A DNA stretch of 64,000 nt from Roseicella frigidaeris (lineage in GTDB: Bacteria; Pseudomonadota; Alphaproteobacteria; Acetobacterales; Acetobacteraceae): positions 118,263-182,262 of the forward strand of contig NZ_QLIX01000009.1 in assembly GCF_003258945.1 (NCBI RefSeq), given 5' to 3'. The stretch's first letter is position 1, and the number at the start of each line of letters is the position of its first letter. The translations under genes and the position numbers were made by a program. Shown in pieces: positions 1-7,855 of this stretch. The notes under the pieces were generated by a model, which ran no database searches, was not told where the DNA came from, and saw only the letters and a program-made list of their open reading frames with translations.

Positions 1-939
1 GCGCCCGGCGATCCACAGCCAGCGCGCCTGCTCCGCCGCGATGAAGGCGCGCGCCGCCCCGGCCTCCGCGCCGACCGGCTCCAGCCCCCGCTCGCGGAAG
101 GCCTCCGCCAGCCCCTCCCGCATCGCCGCCTGCACCGTCGCGCCGATCCGGACCTGCATCGCCTCCGGCAGGCGCGCCGGCGCGACCAGCGTCGCCCAGG
201 TGCTGCCGGCGAGGAAGGGAAAGCCCGCCTCCGCGGTGGTGGGCACCGCCGGCAGCACGGCGCTGCGCCCCGCCCGGCAGAGCGCCAGGGCCCGGATGCG
301 CCCGGCCTGGAGCTGCGGCAGGGCCGAGGGGATCACGTCCAGCAGCAGCGGCACCTGCCCGGCGACGAGGTCGGTCATCGCCGGCCCGCCGCCGCGATAG
401 GGCACATGGGTGAGCGTGAGGCCGGTCTCCACCCGCAGCCATTCCGTCAGCAGGTGGTTGGCGGCGCCGGTGCCGTGCGAGGCGTAGTCGAGGCCGCCCG
501 GCCGGGCCCGCGCCAGCGCCACCAGCTCCCCGAGGCTCCGCACCGGCAGATCGGCATTCACCAGCACCAGGAAGGGCTGCTCGGTGAGCCAGGCGAGCGG
601 CGCGAAATCCTCCGGCCGGTAGGGGATGGTGCGCATCACGGCGCGCGCCACCGCCAGCTCGGCCGAGGCGCCGACCAGCAGCACCGAGCCATCCGGCGGC
701 GCCTTGGCCACCAGATCGGCGCCGAGGATGCCGGCCGCGCCCGGCCGGTTCTCGACCACCACCGGCTGGCCCCAGGCGCGGCCGAGCCGCTCGGCCAGCA
801 GCCGGGCGACGAGGTCGGTGCTGCCGCCGGGGGGATAGCCGACCACCAGCCGCAGGGCGCGGCCGGCCGGCTCCTCGGCGCGGCCGAGGGCCGGCAGGGT
901 GAGCCCGGATCCCAGCATCGCCCGCCGCCCGAACCGCAT
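1..939 (-). CDS. Bug/TctC-family substrate-binding protein (partial)
   Basis: Periplasmic receptor of the Bug family, the solute-binding arm of tripartite tricarboxylate transporters, which binds small carboxylated or aromatic ligands. The frame starts at ATG 939 and is still open at base 1, so the C-terminus lies outside the window; 313 codons are visible. The N-terminus is MRFGRRAML plus a short hydrophobic stretch, a weak export leader. Family marks seen are LVVGYPPGGSTD near residue 31, VVENRPGAAG shortly after, and VPYRGGG in the middle. No TctA or TctB membrane gene is adjacent. It diverges from the dioxygenase gene at 1050 across 110 bp that could hold both promoters. The family call is firm; the ligand is unknown. 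Confidence 0.9.
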   Translation of the reverse strand, partial: MRFGRRAMLGSGLTLPALGRAEEPAGRALRLVVGYPPGGSTDLVARLLAERLGRAWGQPVVVENRPGAAGILGADLVAKAPPDGSVLLVGASAELAVARAVMRTIPYRPEDFAPLAWLTEQPFLVLVNADLPVRSLGELVALARARPGGLDYASHGTGAANHLLTEWLRVETGLTLTHVPYRGGGPAMTDLVAGQVPLLLDVIPSALPQLQAGRIRALALCRAGRSAVLPAVPTTAEAGFPFLAGSTWATLVAPARLPEAMQVRIGATVQAAMREGLAEAFRERGLEPVGAEAGAARAFIAAEQARWLWIAGR

Positions 940-1049
940 CGCCCCGCCCCGGTCGTTTCCCCCGCGCGATGCTGCGGCGGCCCGGCGCCGGGCGCAAGCT
1001 TGACCCGGTGCGGACCCTGGCCGAGTCTGCGTCGCCGGAGGAAGCGAGC

Positions 1050-1931
1050 ATGCGGATCACACCCAACAATGCCGGGCTCGGCGCGCGGATCGAGGGCATC
1101 GACCTCGCGCAGCCGCTTGGAGAGGACGGCTTCCGCACCCTGCTGCGCGCCCTCGGTCAGTACGGCGTGCTCTGCTTCCCCGACCAGGAGCTGGACGCGC
1201 CGCAGCTCTCGGCCTTCGGCAGCCGCTTCGGCGAGCTGGAGGTGAACGTCGCCAACATGTTCCACGCCCCCGGCCATCCGGAGGTGATGATCCTCTCGAA
1301 CATGAAGGACGCCGCCGGCAAGCCGGTCGGCCTGCACGATGCCGGCCAGGGCTGGCACACCGACATGTCCTATTCGCGCGAGATCGCGCTGGCCAACGCG
1401 CTGCACGCGAAGCAGGTGCCGATGCGCGACGGCGTGCCGCTCGGCGACACGCAGTTCCGCAACATGCACGCCGCCTATGACGACCTGCCGGCCGAGATCG
1501 TGCAGCGGCTGGAAGGCCGGGTGGCGATCCACGACTTCGAGAAATTCTGGGAGGTCATGCGCACCCGCCCGGGCAGCATCCGCAAGCCGCTGACGCCGGA
1601 GCAGCGGGCGAAGAAGCCGCCGGTGCCGCAGCCGATCTTCCGCACCCACCCGATCACCGGGCGGCGCGTGCTCTACTGCAACCCCGGCTATGCGATGCGC
1701 ATCGAGGGGCTGGAGCCGGCCGAGAGCGACGCCATGCTGGAATACCTGTTCCGCCACCAGGCGCAGGCGAAATACCTCTACAGCCATGCCTGGCGGCCGG
1801 GCGACCTGCTGATCTGGGACAATATCGGCACCGTCCACAACGCCAAGGCCGATTACGGGCCGGAGGAGCACCGCTACATCCTGCGGGTGCAGGTGATGGC
1901 GACGCGCGACTACGCGGCGCTGGCGGCCTGA
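1050..1931 (+). CDS. TauD/TfdA-family Fe(II)/2-oxoglutarate dioxygenase
   Basis: Cytoplasmic non-haem iron oxygenase that couples 2-oxoglutarate decarboxylation to substrate hydroxylation. The 293-residue protein shows the HxD iron motif in WHTDMSYS (H103, D105) and a distal histidine in TVHNAKADY near residue 262, followed by an arginine in the RYILRVQV strand that would bind 2-oxoglutarate. An in-frame ATG exists at 969, but ATG 1050 is preferred because GGAGGAAGCG lies just upstream and MRITPNNAGLGARIEGIDL is the usual N-terminus of the family. It begins an operon with the FAH hydrolase (1 nt gap) and a Bug protein, suggesting uptake plus oxidative attack on one carboxylated compound. The substrate cannot be read; taurine is only one possibility. 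Confidence 0.9.
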   Translation: MRITPNNAGLGARIEGIDLAQPLGEDGFRTLLRALGQYGVLCFPDQELDAPQLSAFGSRFGELEVNVANMFHAPGHPEVMILSNMKDAAGKPVGLHDAGQGWHTDMSYSREIALANALHAKQVPMRDGVPLGDTQFRNMHAAYDDLPAEIVQRLEGRVAIHDFEKFWEVMRTRPGSIRKPLTPEQRAKKPPVPQPIFRTHPITGRRVLYCNPGYAMRIEGLEPAESDAMLEYLFRHQAQAKYLYSHAWRPGDLLIWDNIGTVHNAKADYGPEEHRYILRVQVMATRDYAALAA

Positions 1932-1932
1932 G

Positions 1933-2844
1933 ATGAAGCTGGCGAGCTTCGAGGCCGAGGGCGCCTCGCGGATCGGCGCCGTGCTCGGCGATGCGGTGGT
2001 CGAGTTCCAGCCGGCGCTGGATGCGGCGCGGCAGGCGGCGGGCGAGCCGCCGGAGCGGCTGCCCGGCGAGATGCGCGGGCTGCTCGCCGCCGGCGAGGCG
2101 GCGATGGCCGCGGCGGCCCGGGCGCTGGCCTTCGCCGCCCGGCCGGAGAATGCCGCGCTGCGCCGCCCGCTCGCCGCGGTGCGGCTGCTGGCGCCGCTGC
2201 AGCCGGGCAAGATCCTCGGCGTCGGCCGCAATTACGCCGACCACGCGAAGGAGGTGGGCGGGCCGAAGCTCGCCGCGCCGCGCATCTTCCTCAAGCCGAC
2301 CTCCTCGGTCAGCGGCCCGGGCGAGGTGGTGCGCCTCCCCGCCGCGGCGCTGAAGCCGGATTGGGAGGTGGAGCTCGGCGTCGTCATCGGCCGCCCCGCC
2401 TGGCAGGTGGAGGAGGGCGCGGCGCTCGACCATGTCGCCGGCTACACGGTGCTGAACGACCTCACCGACCGGGCGCTGCAATTCGACCACCCGATCGGCA
2501 TGACCAGCTTCGGCAAGGGGCTGGACGGCTTCTGCCCCATGGGCCCCTGGATCGCCACGCCGGAGGAGGTGGGCGAGCCCTGGGCGCTCGAGCTCCGCTG
2601 CACGCTGAACGGCGAGGCGGTGCAGCATGGCAACACGCGCGACCTGATCTTCCCGGTCGCCACGCTGATCGCCTGGCTCAGCCGCTTCGTCACCTTGCAG
2701 CCGGGCGACGTGATCGCCACCGGCACGCCCGCCGGGGTCGGGCATTTCCGCGACCCGCCGCGCTACCTGAAGCCCGGCGACCGGCTGCGGCTGGAGGTGG
2801 AGAAGGTCGGCGTGCTCGAGCACGGCATCGGGGGCGCGGCGTGA
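1933..2844 (+). CDS. Fumarylacetoacetate hydrolase (FAH) family protein
   Basis: Metal-dependent hydrolase, decarboxylase or isomerase of the FAH superfamily, which acts on ring-cleavage products and oxaloacetate-like acids. Of 303 residues, roughly 1-90 form the small N-terminal domain and the rest the FAH fold. Seen are the entry motif VGRNYADHAKE, the metal-binding ExE in DWEVELGVVIG, the second acidic ligand in NDLTDRALQ, and the closing TGTPAGVGHF loop. It begins 1 nt after the dioxygenase stop, and its own TGA overlaps the GTG start of the next gene, so all three are probably co-translated. Position after a dioxygenase suits hydrolysis of an oxidised intermediate, but acylpyruvase or oxaloacetate decarboxylase activity is equally possible. 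Confidence 0.92.
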   Translation: MKLASFEAEGASRIGAVLGDAVVEFQPALDAARQAAGEPPERLPGEMRGLLAAGEAAMAAAARALAFAARPENAALRRPLAAVRLLAPLQPGKILGVGRNYADHAKEVGGPKLAAPRIFLKPTSSVSGPGEVVRLPAAALKPDWEVELGVVIGRPAWQVEEGAALDHVAGYTVLNDLTDRALQFDHPIGMTSFGKGLDGFCPMGPWIATPEEVGEPWALELRCTLNGEAVQHGNTRDLIFPVATLIAWLSRFVTLQPGDVIATGTPAGVGHFRDPPRYLKPGDRLRLEVEKVGVLEHGIGGAA

Positions 2845-3821
2845 TCCGTCGCGCCCTCCTCCTGCTGCTGGCGCTCGCCGGCACCGCCGCGGCCGAGCCG
2901 CGCGCGCCGGGCACCGACTACCCGAACCGGCCGGTGCGGATCGTCGTGGCGCTCGCCCCGGGCGGCAATGCCGATCTCAACGCGCGGCTGGTGGCCGGCC
3001 AGCTCTCGGCCCAGCTCGGCCAGCAATTCGTGGTCGAGAACCGGCCGAGCGGCGGCGGCACCGTCGCCTTCGAGACGGTGGCGGCGACGCCGCCCGATGG
3101 CTACACGCTGCTGGTTGGCGCGCTCGGCTCGCATGCGCTGAATATCGGCCTCTATGGCGACCGGCTGCGGGTGCATCCGCTGACCGGCGTCGACCACGTC
3201 ACCATCAGCAGCCATTCGCCGATCGCGGTCGCGGTGCATCCCTCGCTCGGCGTGACGACGCTGGCCGAGTTCCGGGCGCTGCTCGCCGCCAACCCCGGCA
3301 AGTACGACTACGGCTCCTCCGGCAACGGCACCACCGGGCATATCGCCGGCGCCATGCTGGTGCAGCTCCTCGGCGTGCAGGCGCAGCACGTGCCCTATCG
3401 CGGCTCGGCCGCGGCCTTCGCCGACCTCGCCGCCGGCCGCACCGCCTTCCAGGCCGACACCCTCTCCTTCCTCGCCGAGCCCATCCGCAGCGGCGCGGTG
3501 CGCGGCCTCGTCATCGCCACGCCGGAGCGCTCGCCCATGGCGCCCGAGGTGCCGACCAGCGCCGAGGCCGGGCTGCCCGCCTACCAGGCGACGACCTGGA
3601 CGCCCTGGAGCGCCACGCTCGGCACGCCCCTGCCGATCCGGCAATTCCTCTACGAGCAGATCGCCGCGGCGCTGCGCGTGCCGGCGGTGCGCGAGCGGCT
3701 GCTGCAGCTCGGCAACACCATCCCCGAGGGGATGACGCCGGAGCGGACCCGCGCCTTCATCGCCAGCGAGATCGCGCGCTGGGTGCCGATCGTGCAGGCG
3801 AGCGGCGCGCGGGTGGATTGA
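2841..3821 (+). CDS. Bug/TctC-family substrate-binding protein
   Basis: Periplasmic receptor of 326 residues. The GTG start at 2841 overlaps the FAH stop (GTGA) and gives a textbook Sec signal, MIRRALLLLLALAGTAAAEP, with cleavage after AAA; starts further upstream would bury this signal. Family motifs: VRIVVALAPGGNADLNAR near residue 35, FVVENRPSGGG, VPYRGSAAAFADLAAG and GLVIATPERSP. As third gene of the dioxygenase-FAH operon it probably delivers the substrate of those enzymes, but no membrane transporter subunits are present, so it must use distant TctAB or act as a sensor or binding protein. A GC hairpin at 3827-3846 follows the stop. Confidence 0.93.
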   Translation: MIRRALLLLLALAGTAAAEPRAPGTDYPNRPVRIVVALAPGGNADLNARLVAGQLSAQLGQQFVVENRPSGGGTVAFETVAATPPDGYTLLVGALGSHALNIGLYGDRLRVHPLTGVDHVTISSHSPIAVAVHPSLGVTTLAEFRALLAANPGKYDYGSSGNGTTGHIAGAMLVQLLGVQAQHVPYRGSAAAFADLAAGRTAFQADTLSFLAEPIRSGAVRGLVIATPERSPMAPEVPTSAEAGLPAYQATTWTPWSATLGTPLPIRQFLYEQIAAALRVPAVRERLLQLGNTIPEGMTPERTRAFIASEIARWVPIVQASGARVD

Positions 3822-3826
3822 GGCGC

Positions 3827-3846
3827 CCCCCGGCGGCGGCCGGGGG
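3827..3846 (+). terminator. Hairpin after Bug operon
   Basis: Perfect 8-bp stem CCCCCGGC / GCCGGGGG with a 4-nt loop, six bases after the stop of the Bug gene. No T-run follows, so it is a stem-only terminator candidate. The rest of 3847-4100 shows no gene, only a slightly less GC-rich stretch (3860-3910) that may carry the promoter of the next pair. Confidence 0.45.
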
Positions 3847-4100
3847 TGGCCGCCTTCGCCACACGACGATGTCCCTTGACGTCTCGTGAACGAAATGCAA
3901 TCTTTCCTCCATCATGTGGCTCAGCGCGACCTTCCGACGCCGCCTCGCTCACGCGGGATGTCTGCTCGCGGGCACTTAGCCCCGGGCCGTCAGCGGCGCT
4001 CGGCCGCCCGGTCGGACCCGGGGCATCCCCTTCCGGAAACCGCAGCCGCAGCCTGCCCGCCCCTCCCGGTGCGGCGGCGCGGCGCCTTGAGCGCCCCAGC

Positions 4101-4703
4101 ATGTCCGCACGCCGCCACGACCCGCAGCCTCCTCCGCCTTCGCCCCCGGCCGGCTTCGCCCTGCCCGCCGGCACGCCCGTCCCCTCGGACGCCCCATCGG
4201 ATGCCCCTTGGGACGAGCCCTGGGACGATTCCTGGGAGGGGCCCGATCCGGATGCCGTGCCGCTCCTCGCCTCCCACGACTATTCGCGCCTGAAGGCCCT
4301 GGCGCATCACCGGCTCGGGCTGGCGCATCCGGTCGGCCGGCTGCTCGCCGACAAGCTCGGCGCCTGCCGCGTGGTGCCGCCGGATGCCCTGCCGGGCTCG
4401 GTGGCGGCGCTGGGCACCCGGATCATCCTCGCCGTCCCCGGCCGCGCGGCGGAGTCCCGCGTCCTGGTGATGCCGGAAGACCATGTGGCCAGCGGCTGGA
4501 CCCTGCCCGTCTCAGCCCCGCTCGGGGCCGCCCTGCTCGGCGCCTGCGCGGGCGCGTGGGTGGCGGTTCCGGCGCGCGACGGCGGGCGCCTGGCCGTGCA
4601 TCTCCGCGTGGTGCATCGCCCGTCCGGCCTGCCGCGGCGGCCGGTGCCGCCCTGGCCCGGCCTCCGCCGGGCGGTGGCCGGCGGCGCGGGAGCCCGCGCA
4701 TGA
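4101..4703 (+). CDS. Divergent Rnk/GreA-C-terminal-like protein
   Basis: A 200-residue protein with a low-complexity acidic and proline-rich N-terminus (about residues 1-55, with WDEPWDDSWEGPDPD) followed by a region resembling Rnk-type nucleoside diphosphate kinase regulators. The sections DYSRLKALAHHRLGLAHP, CRVVPPDALP and the hallmark SAPLGAALLGACAGAWVAVP match the order of the Rnk helical arm and GreA-like C-terminal domain. The usual EWP near the end of that domain is replaced by VAVP. It overlaps the next gene by ATGA, and that gene is a clearer member of the same family, so this looks like a diverged tandem duplicate. The role is inferred from similarity only: binding RNA polymerase or modulating Ndk. 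Confidence 0.7.
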   Translation: MSARRHDPQPPPPSPPAGFALPAGTPVPSDAPSDAPWDEPWDDSWEGPDPDAVPLLASHDYSRLKALAHHRLGLAHPVGRLLADKLGACRVVPPDALPGSVAALGTRIILAVPGRAAESRVLVMPEDHVASGWTLPVSAPLGAALLGACAGAWVAVPARDGGRLAVHLRVVHRPSGLPRRPVPPWPGLRRAVAGGAGARA

Positions 4704-5113
4704 CGATGGATGCAGCGGCCCGCCGCCCGCCCGTGGTGATGTCGGAGGCGGATCACGAGAAGCTCGTCGCGCTGACCGCCGTCATGACGCGGCGCAACCC
4801 GTTGCTGTCCCGCCTGCTGCTGGAGGAGACCGACCGCGCGGAGGTGGTCCCGGCCGCCGAGCTGCCCGCCGGCACCGTGGCGCTGAACTCGATGGTCGAG
4901 TTCCACGACACGGCGACGGGCGAGACACGGCAGGTGCGGATCGTGCTGCCGGGCGAGGCCGATATCGCCGCGGCGCGCGTCTCGATCCTCTCGCTGGTCG
5001 GCGCCGGCCTGATCGGCCTGTCCGAGGGGCAGGGCATCGAATGGCCGACCCAGGACGGGCGCCTCCGCCGCCTCACCGTCCGCCGCGTCGAGATGGCCAG
5101 GCCGGGCGCCTGA
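4700..5113 (+). CDS. rnk: Nucleoside diphosphate kinase regulator (Rnk-like)
   Basis: Small cytoplasmic regulator of 137 residues with a GreA/GreB-type C-terminal domain. Rnk binds the RNA polymerase secondary channel and affects Ndk levels in other proteobacteria. Visible: the N-terminal helical part (SEADHEKLVALTAVM, LSRLLLEETDRAEVVP), then SMVEFHDTATGETRQVRIVL and the conserved end SLVGAGLIGLSEGQGIEWP. ATG 4700 overlaps the upstream TGA; a second ATG at 4706 is also possible. The length matches the family. A small hairpin, GGACGGT / ACCGTCC with a TTC loop, follows at about 5125-5141. Confidence 0.85.
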   Translation: MTMDAAARRPPVVMSEADHEKLVALTAVMTRRNPLLSRLLLEETDRAEVVPAAELPAGTVALNSMVEFHDTATGETRQVRIVLPGEADIAAARVSILSLVGAGLIGLSEGQGIEWPTQDGRLRRLTVRRVEMARPGA

Positions 5114-5152
5114 GACCGGGCGCGGGACGGTTTCACCGTCCTGCCCCACGTC

Positions 5153-5233
5153 TTCGCGGCGTCGTGCGAACAGCGCGCCTTCGCATCGTCGTGCGGATAG
5201 CGCGCCTTCGCGGTGTCATGCGGCGGGCACGAG
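5153..5233. repeat. 27-bp tandem repeat, about 3 units
   Basis: Three consecutive 27-nt units begin at 5153, 5180 and 5207, each opening with TTCGC. Units 1 and 2 differ at only a few positions (shared core GTCGTGCG, then AGCGCGCC); unit 3 is degenerate. Since 27 is a multiple of three, the array reads as a nine-residue repeat in one frame, but there is no ribosome-binding site and nothing else suggests a gene. It lies between rnk and the dehydrogenase gene; the rest of 5114-5376 holds no recognisable feature. Confidence 0.6.
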
Positions 5234-5376
5234 CGGCGGGACGACCGCGACGCCGCGTCGCGCCGTCCGCCGCCGATTTCGCTCCTGGCCGGGCAGCCCT
5301 AAAATGGCCGGGAACGGAAGGCCGCTCCGGCCCGGCAGGCGCCCGGGCGCGGCGCCGGCCACAGGAGGAACGCAGC

Positions 5377-6492
5377 ATGGCGAAGAACGTCACCACCGGC
5401 CGGCCGGTGCCGGCGGAGAGCATCCGGGCGCAGATCCACGCCATCCTCACCGCCTGGGGCATGCCGGAGGAGCATGCGGCCACCACCGCCGGGGTGATGG
5501 TCGAGACCGACCTGATGGGTGTCGACAGCCACGGCCTCTCGATGCTGATGACCTACGAGGAGGGCGTGCGCGCCGGCCGGCTGCAGATGCAGGCGCGGCC
5601 GCGCGTCGCCCGCGACACCGGGCCGACGGCGCTGCTCGATGCCGGGAATGGCCTCGGCCATCCCGTCTCGGCGCTCGCCATGGGCATGGCGGTGGACAAG
5701 GCGCTGCAATACGGCATCGGCGTGGTCGGGGTGGTGAACAGCCACCATTTCGGCGCCGCCGGCGCCTATGCCCGGATGGCGGCGGCGCGCGGCGTCATCG
5801 GCCTCGTCACCAGCTCGGCCCAGGGCATCACCATGGTGCCGACCCGCGCCGCCATGCCGGTGCTCGGCACCAACCCCCTCGCCTTCGCCGCGCCGGCCGG
5901 GCGCAACAAGCCCTTCGTGCTGGACATGGCGACGACCACCGTCGCCGCCGGCAAGGTGAAGGTGCACCACCTGAACGACGCCTCCCTGCCGCCGGGCTGG
6001 GTGGTGGACGGCACCGGGCAGACCGTCACCGACCCGCATGAGGGCAATGCCTATGTCTTCCAGCGCAAGGAGGGCGGCATCACCCCGCTCGGCGGCACGG
6101 AGAGCCAGGGCAGCGCCAAGGGCTACGGCCTCGCCATGATGGTGCACATCCTCGGCGGCGCGCTGACCGGCGCCGCCTTCTCGCCGATCCACAAGCGGAC
6201 ATGGACGCCGGACAAGCCGCAGAATATCGGCCATTTCTTCCTCGCCCTCGATCCGCGCGCCTTCCGCGAGGAGGGCGAGTTCGAGGCCGAGCTCGACAGC
6301 ATCCTCGACGTGCTGCACGCGACGCCGCCGGCCGATCCGGCCGAGCCGGTGCTGGTGCCGGGCGAGCCGGAGGACGTCATGCGCGCCAGGCGCCTGGCCG
6401 AGGGCGTGCCGGTGCCGGACTCGCTCGATGCGCTGATCCGCGGCATCTGCGAGCGCAGCGGCGCGCCCTATCTGCTGCGGCCGAATGGATAG
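5377..6492 (+). CDS. Ldh2-family malate/lactate/ureidoglycolate dehydrogenase
   Basis: NAD(P)-dependent 2-hydroxyacid dehydrogenase of the Ldh2 (YiaK/AllD/ComC) family, unrelated in fold to classical MDH/LDH. The 371-residue protein has the diagnostic MGVDSHGLSML near residue 50, VVNSHHFGAAGAYA near 120 with the catalytic His pair, and GTNPLAFAAPA near 165. The start is fixed by a strong AGGAGGAA seven bases before ATG 5377. It stands alone between a repeat-containing gap and the hairpin repeat that follows its stop. Possible substrates include malate, sulfolactate, ureidoglycolate or 2,3-diketogulonate; nothing here decides among them. Confidence 0.92.
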   Translation: MAKNVTTGRPVPAESIRAQIHAILTAWGMPEEHAATTAGVMVETDLMGVDSHGLSMLMTYEEGVRAGRLQMQARPRVARDTGPTALLDAGNGLGHPVSALAMGMAVDKALQYGIGVVGVVNSHHFGAAGAYARMAAARGVIGLVTSSAQGITMVPTRAAMPVLGTNPLAFAAPAGRNKPFVLDMATTTVAAGKVKVHHLNDASLPPGWVVDGTGQTVTDPHEGNAYVFQRKEGGITPLGGTESQGSAKGYGLAMMVHILGGALTGAAFSPIHKRTWTPDKPQNIGHFFLALDPRAFREEGEFEAELDSILDVLHATPPADPAEPVLVPGEPEDVMRARRLAEGVPVPDSLDALIRGICERSGAPYLLRPNG

Positions 6493-6496
6493 TGTT

Positions 6497-6655
6497 CCCC
6501 ACGAAGCCGCTGCGCGCCGTCGCGGGGGCCCCGGATTCATCCCCACGAAGCCGCTGCGCGTCTTCGTGGGGGCCCCGGGATTCGCAGCAGGGGTGAGGCG
6601 CGTCACAGCCTGCCGCGACGAAGCCGCGGCAGGGCAACGGGCGGCGACGGTTTCG
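6497..6655. repeat. Structured intergenic repeat, copy A (three hairpins)
   Basis: Begins four bases after the Ldh2 stop. Two tandem ~43-bp units (6497-6539 and 6541-6583) each open with CCCCACGAAGCCGCTGCGCG and close with GGGGGCCCCGG. Unit 2 folds as a perfect 10-bp stem, CCCCACGAAG (6541-6550) with CTTCGTGGGG (6562-6571). A third hairpin, CCTGCCGCG / CGCGGCAGG (6609-6633), follows in a conserved tail at 6602-6655. A related copy lies at 13056-13166. Both sit between convergent genes, so a bidirectional terminator or REP/BIME-like role is likely. The remaining 6656-6766 contains a less GC-rich stretch with short inverted motifs around ATCACGCGATC but no gene. Confidence 0.85.
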
Positions 6656-6766
6656 GCAGGCGGCCTGGAGCGTGATCGCCTGAGGCGGAATTACCGAAGG
6701 CGTGAATCACGCGATCAAACAAGGGCCAGGACCATGATCCGCGACGCTGTGTGAGCGGATCGTGGC

Positions 6767-7339
6767 CTACGACGCCAGGGGCCGCAGGCAGCGGGCGACG
6801 GCGGGCAGGAAATGCCCGACCGGCGGGGTGGCGAGGTCCTTCACCTTGGCCTGCTCGTCGAAGCGCCGCAGCCGCACGGCCTCCCGCGCGCCTGGCGCGG
6901 CGATGAAGGCCGCGGCCTCCGCCTCCGACATCGGGCCGCCCTGCAGGGCGAGGCTCAGCACCGAATCCGGCGCCAGCCGCGCCGCGTAATCCGCCTCGGT
7001 GGCGACGAGGTAGCGCTTGGCCGCGACATGCAGCCGCACCGGCTCCGTCACCTCCGGCCCGAACCAGGCGCGGAGAAAGGCGTCGCCGCGCTCCTCGTGC
7101 CGGTCGTCCACCCCCTCGGCCGCCGGGTCCGCGCCGAGGTCATGGACCAGATGGCCGATATCGTGCAGCAGGCTGGCGGCGACGAGCGCATCGTCGCAGC
7201 CCGCCTGCTCGGCGAGCCAGGCGGCCTGCAGCGCGTGCTGCCGCTGGTTGATCTCGGCCAGGCCGTAGCGGCCCTCCGCCCGCAGCGTCAGCAACCCGGC
7301 GATGTGCCGCAGCCGCGGATCGGCGGGCGGCGCGCTCAT
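6767..7339 (-). CDS. PhnZ-like HD-domain oxygenase
   Basis: Predicted di-iron HD-domain oxygenase related to PhnZ/TmpB, which cleave the C-P bond of 1-hydroxy-2-aminoethylphosphonates. In the 190-residue protein the metal ligands fall at H35, H59-D60 (LLHDIGH), H81 (DDRHEERG), H104 (VRLHVAAKRYL) and D161 (RRFDEQAKV). This spacing is almost identical to that recalled for PhnZ. Y25 and E29 resemble the gating Tyr/Glu pair, and ALQGGPM is typical of the phosphonate-degradation subgroup rather than of HD phosphohydrolases. ATG 7339 overlaps the stop of the upstream NTF2-like gene (ATGA), so the two are co-translated. No PhnY-type hydroxylase is adjacent. Oxygenase chemistry is well supported; phosphonate as substrate is inferred. 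Confidence 0.82.
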   Translation of the reverse strand: MSAPPADPRLRHIAGLLTLRAEGRYGLAEINQRQHALQAAWLAEQAGCDDALVAASLLHDIGHLVHDLGADPAAEGVDDRHEERGDAFLRAWFGPEVTEPVRLHVAAKRYLVATEADYAARLAPDSVLSLALQGGPMSEAEAAAFIAAPGAREAVRLRRFDEQAKVKDLATPPVGHFLPAVARCLRPLAS

Positions 7340-7737
7340 CCGCGCGTCTCGGCCCGGTAGACCTTGCTGACGATCTTCCAGCCCGCCGCCGTGCGGTTCA
7401 GCACCAGGTAGTCGGTGAAGTAGCGCGGCGGAATCTGGCAGGCGACCTTCACGAAGGCGGTCTCCGGCCCGCTGATGTCGAGCATCAGGATGCGGTCGTC
7501 GCGGGCGAGGCCCTTGCTGGCCGCGCTCTCGCGCTGCCGCACCGCCTCGAACCACTGCGCCCGCGGCACGTCCAGCACCTCGCCGTCCTTCTCGCAATAG
7601 AGATGGCTGACCGGGTGGAAGGCCGCGGCGAGCTTCTCGACATCGCCCTCGTAGAGCCCGTCGAAATAGGTCTGGATCACCGCCTCGATCTCGGCGACGG
7701 CGCTCGCCGCCATGGGGCGGCCGCTGGCATCCGGCAT
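7336..7737 (-). CDS. NTF2-like (SnoaL/DUF4440-type) protein
   Basis: Small cone-fold protein of 133 residues. The pattern of an N-terminal helix (AEIEAVIQTYFDGLYEGDVEKL), an AFHPVSHLYC segment and C-terminal strands ending GWKIVSKVYRAE is typical of nuclear-transport-factor-2-like putative lumazine-binding or SnoaL-type proteins. These act as small-molecule isomerases, hydratases or binding partners. ATG 7737 has a good ribosome-binding site (AGGAGAG). It precedes, and overlaps by four bases, the PhnZ-like oxygenase gene, so a shared pathway is probable. It diverges from the Bug gene at 7856 over 118 bp. Catalytic function cannot be assigned. Confidence 0.8.
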   Translation of the reverse strand: MPDASGRPMAASAVAEIEAVIQTYFDGLYEGDVEKLAAAFHPVSHLYCEKDGEVLDVPRAQWFEAVRQRESAASKGLARDDRILMLDISGPETAFVKVACQIPPRYFTDYLVLNRTAAGWKIVSKVYRAETRG

Positions 7738-7855
7738 GGGCGCTCTCCTGTCTCTCCCGCGCCCATCCTGGCATGGTCGGCGGGGCCTTGCATCCCTGCC
7801 CTGCCGCCGGATACTCGCCCGGCCGGGCGCCGCGCCCGGGGGGAGAACGCCGTCC

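Noticed and set aside
5153..5300. Small gene encoding a nine-residue repeat protein
   Set aside because: The frame has no ribosome-binding site and merely extends from shadow sequence into the real dehydrogenase gene; the repeat is better seen as DNA.
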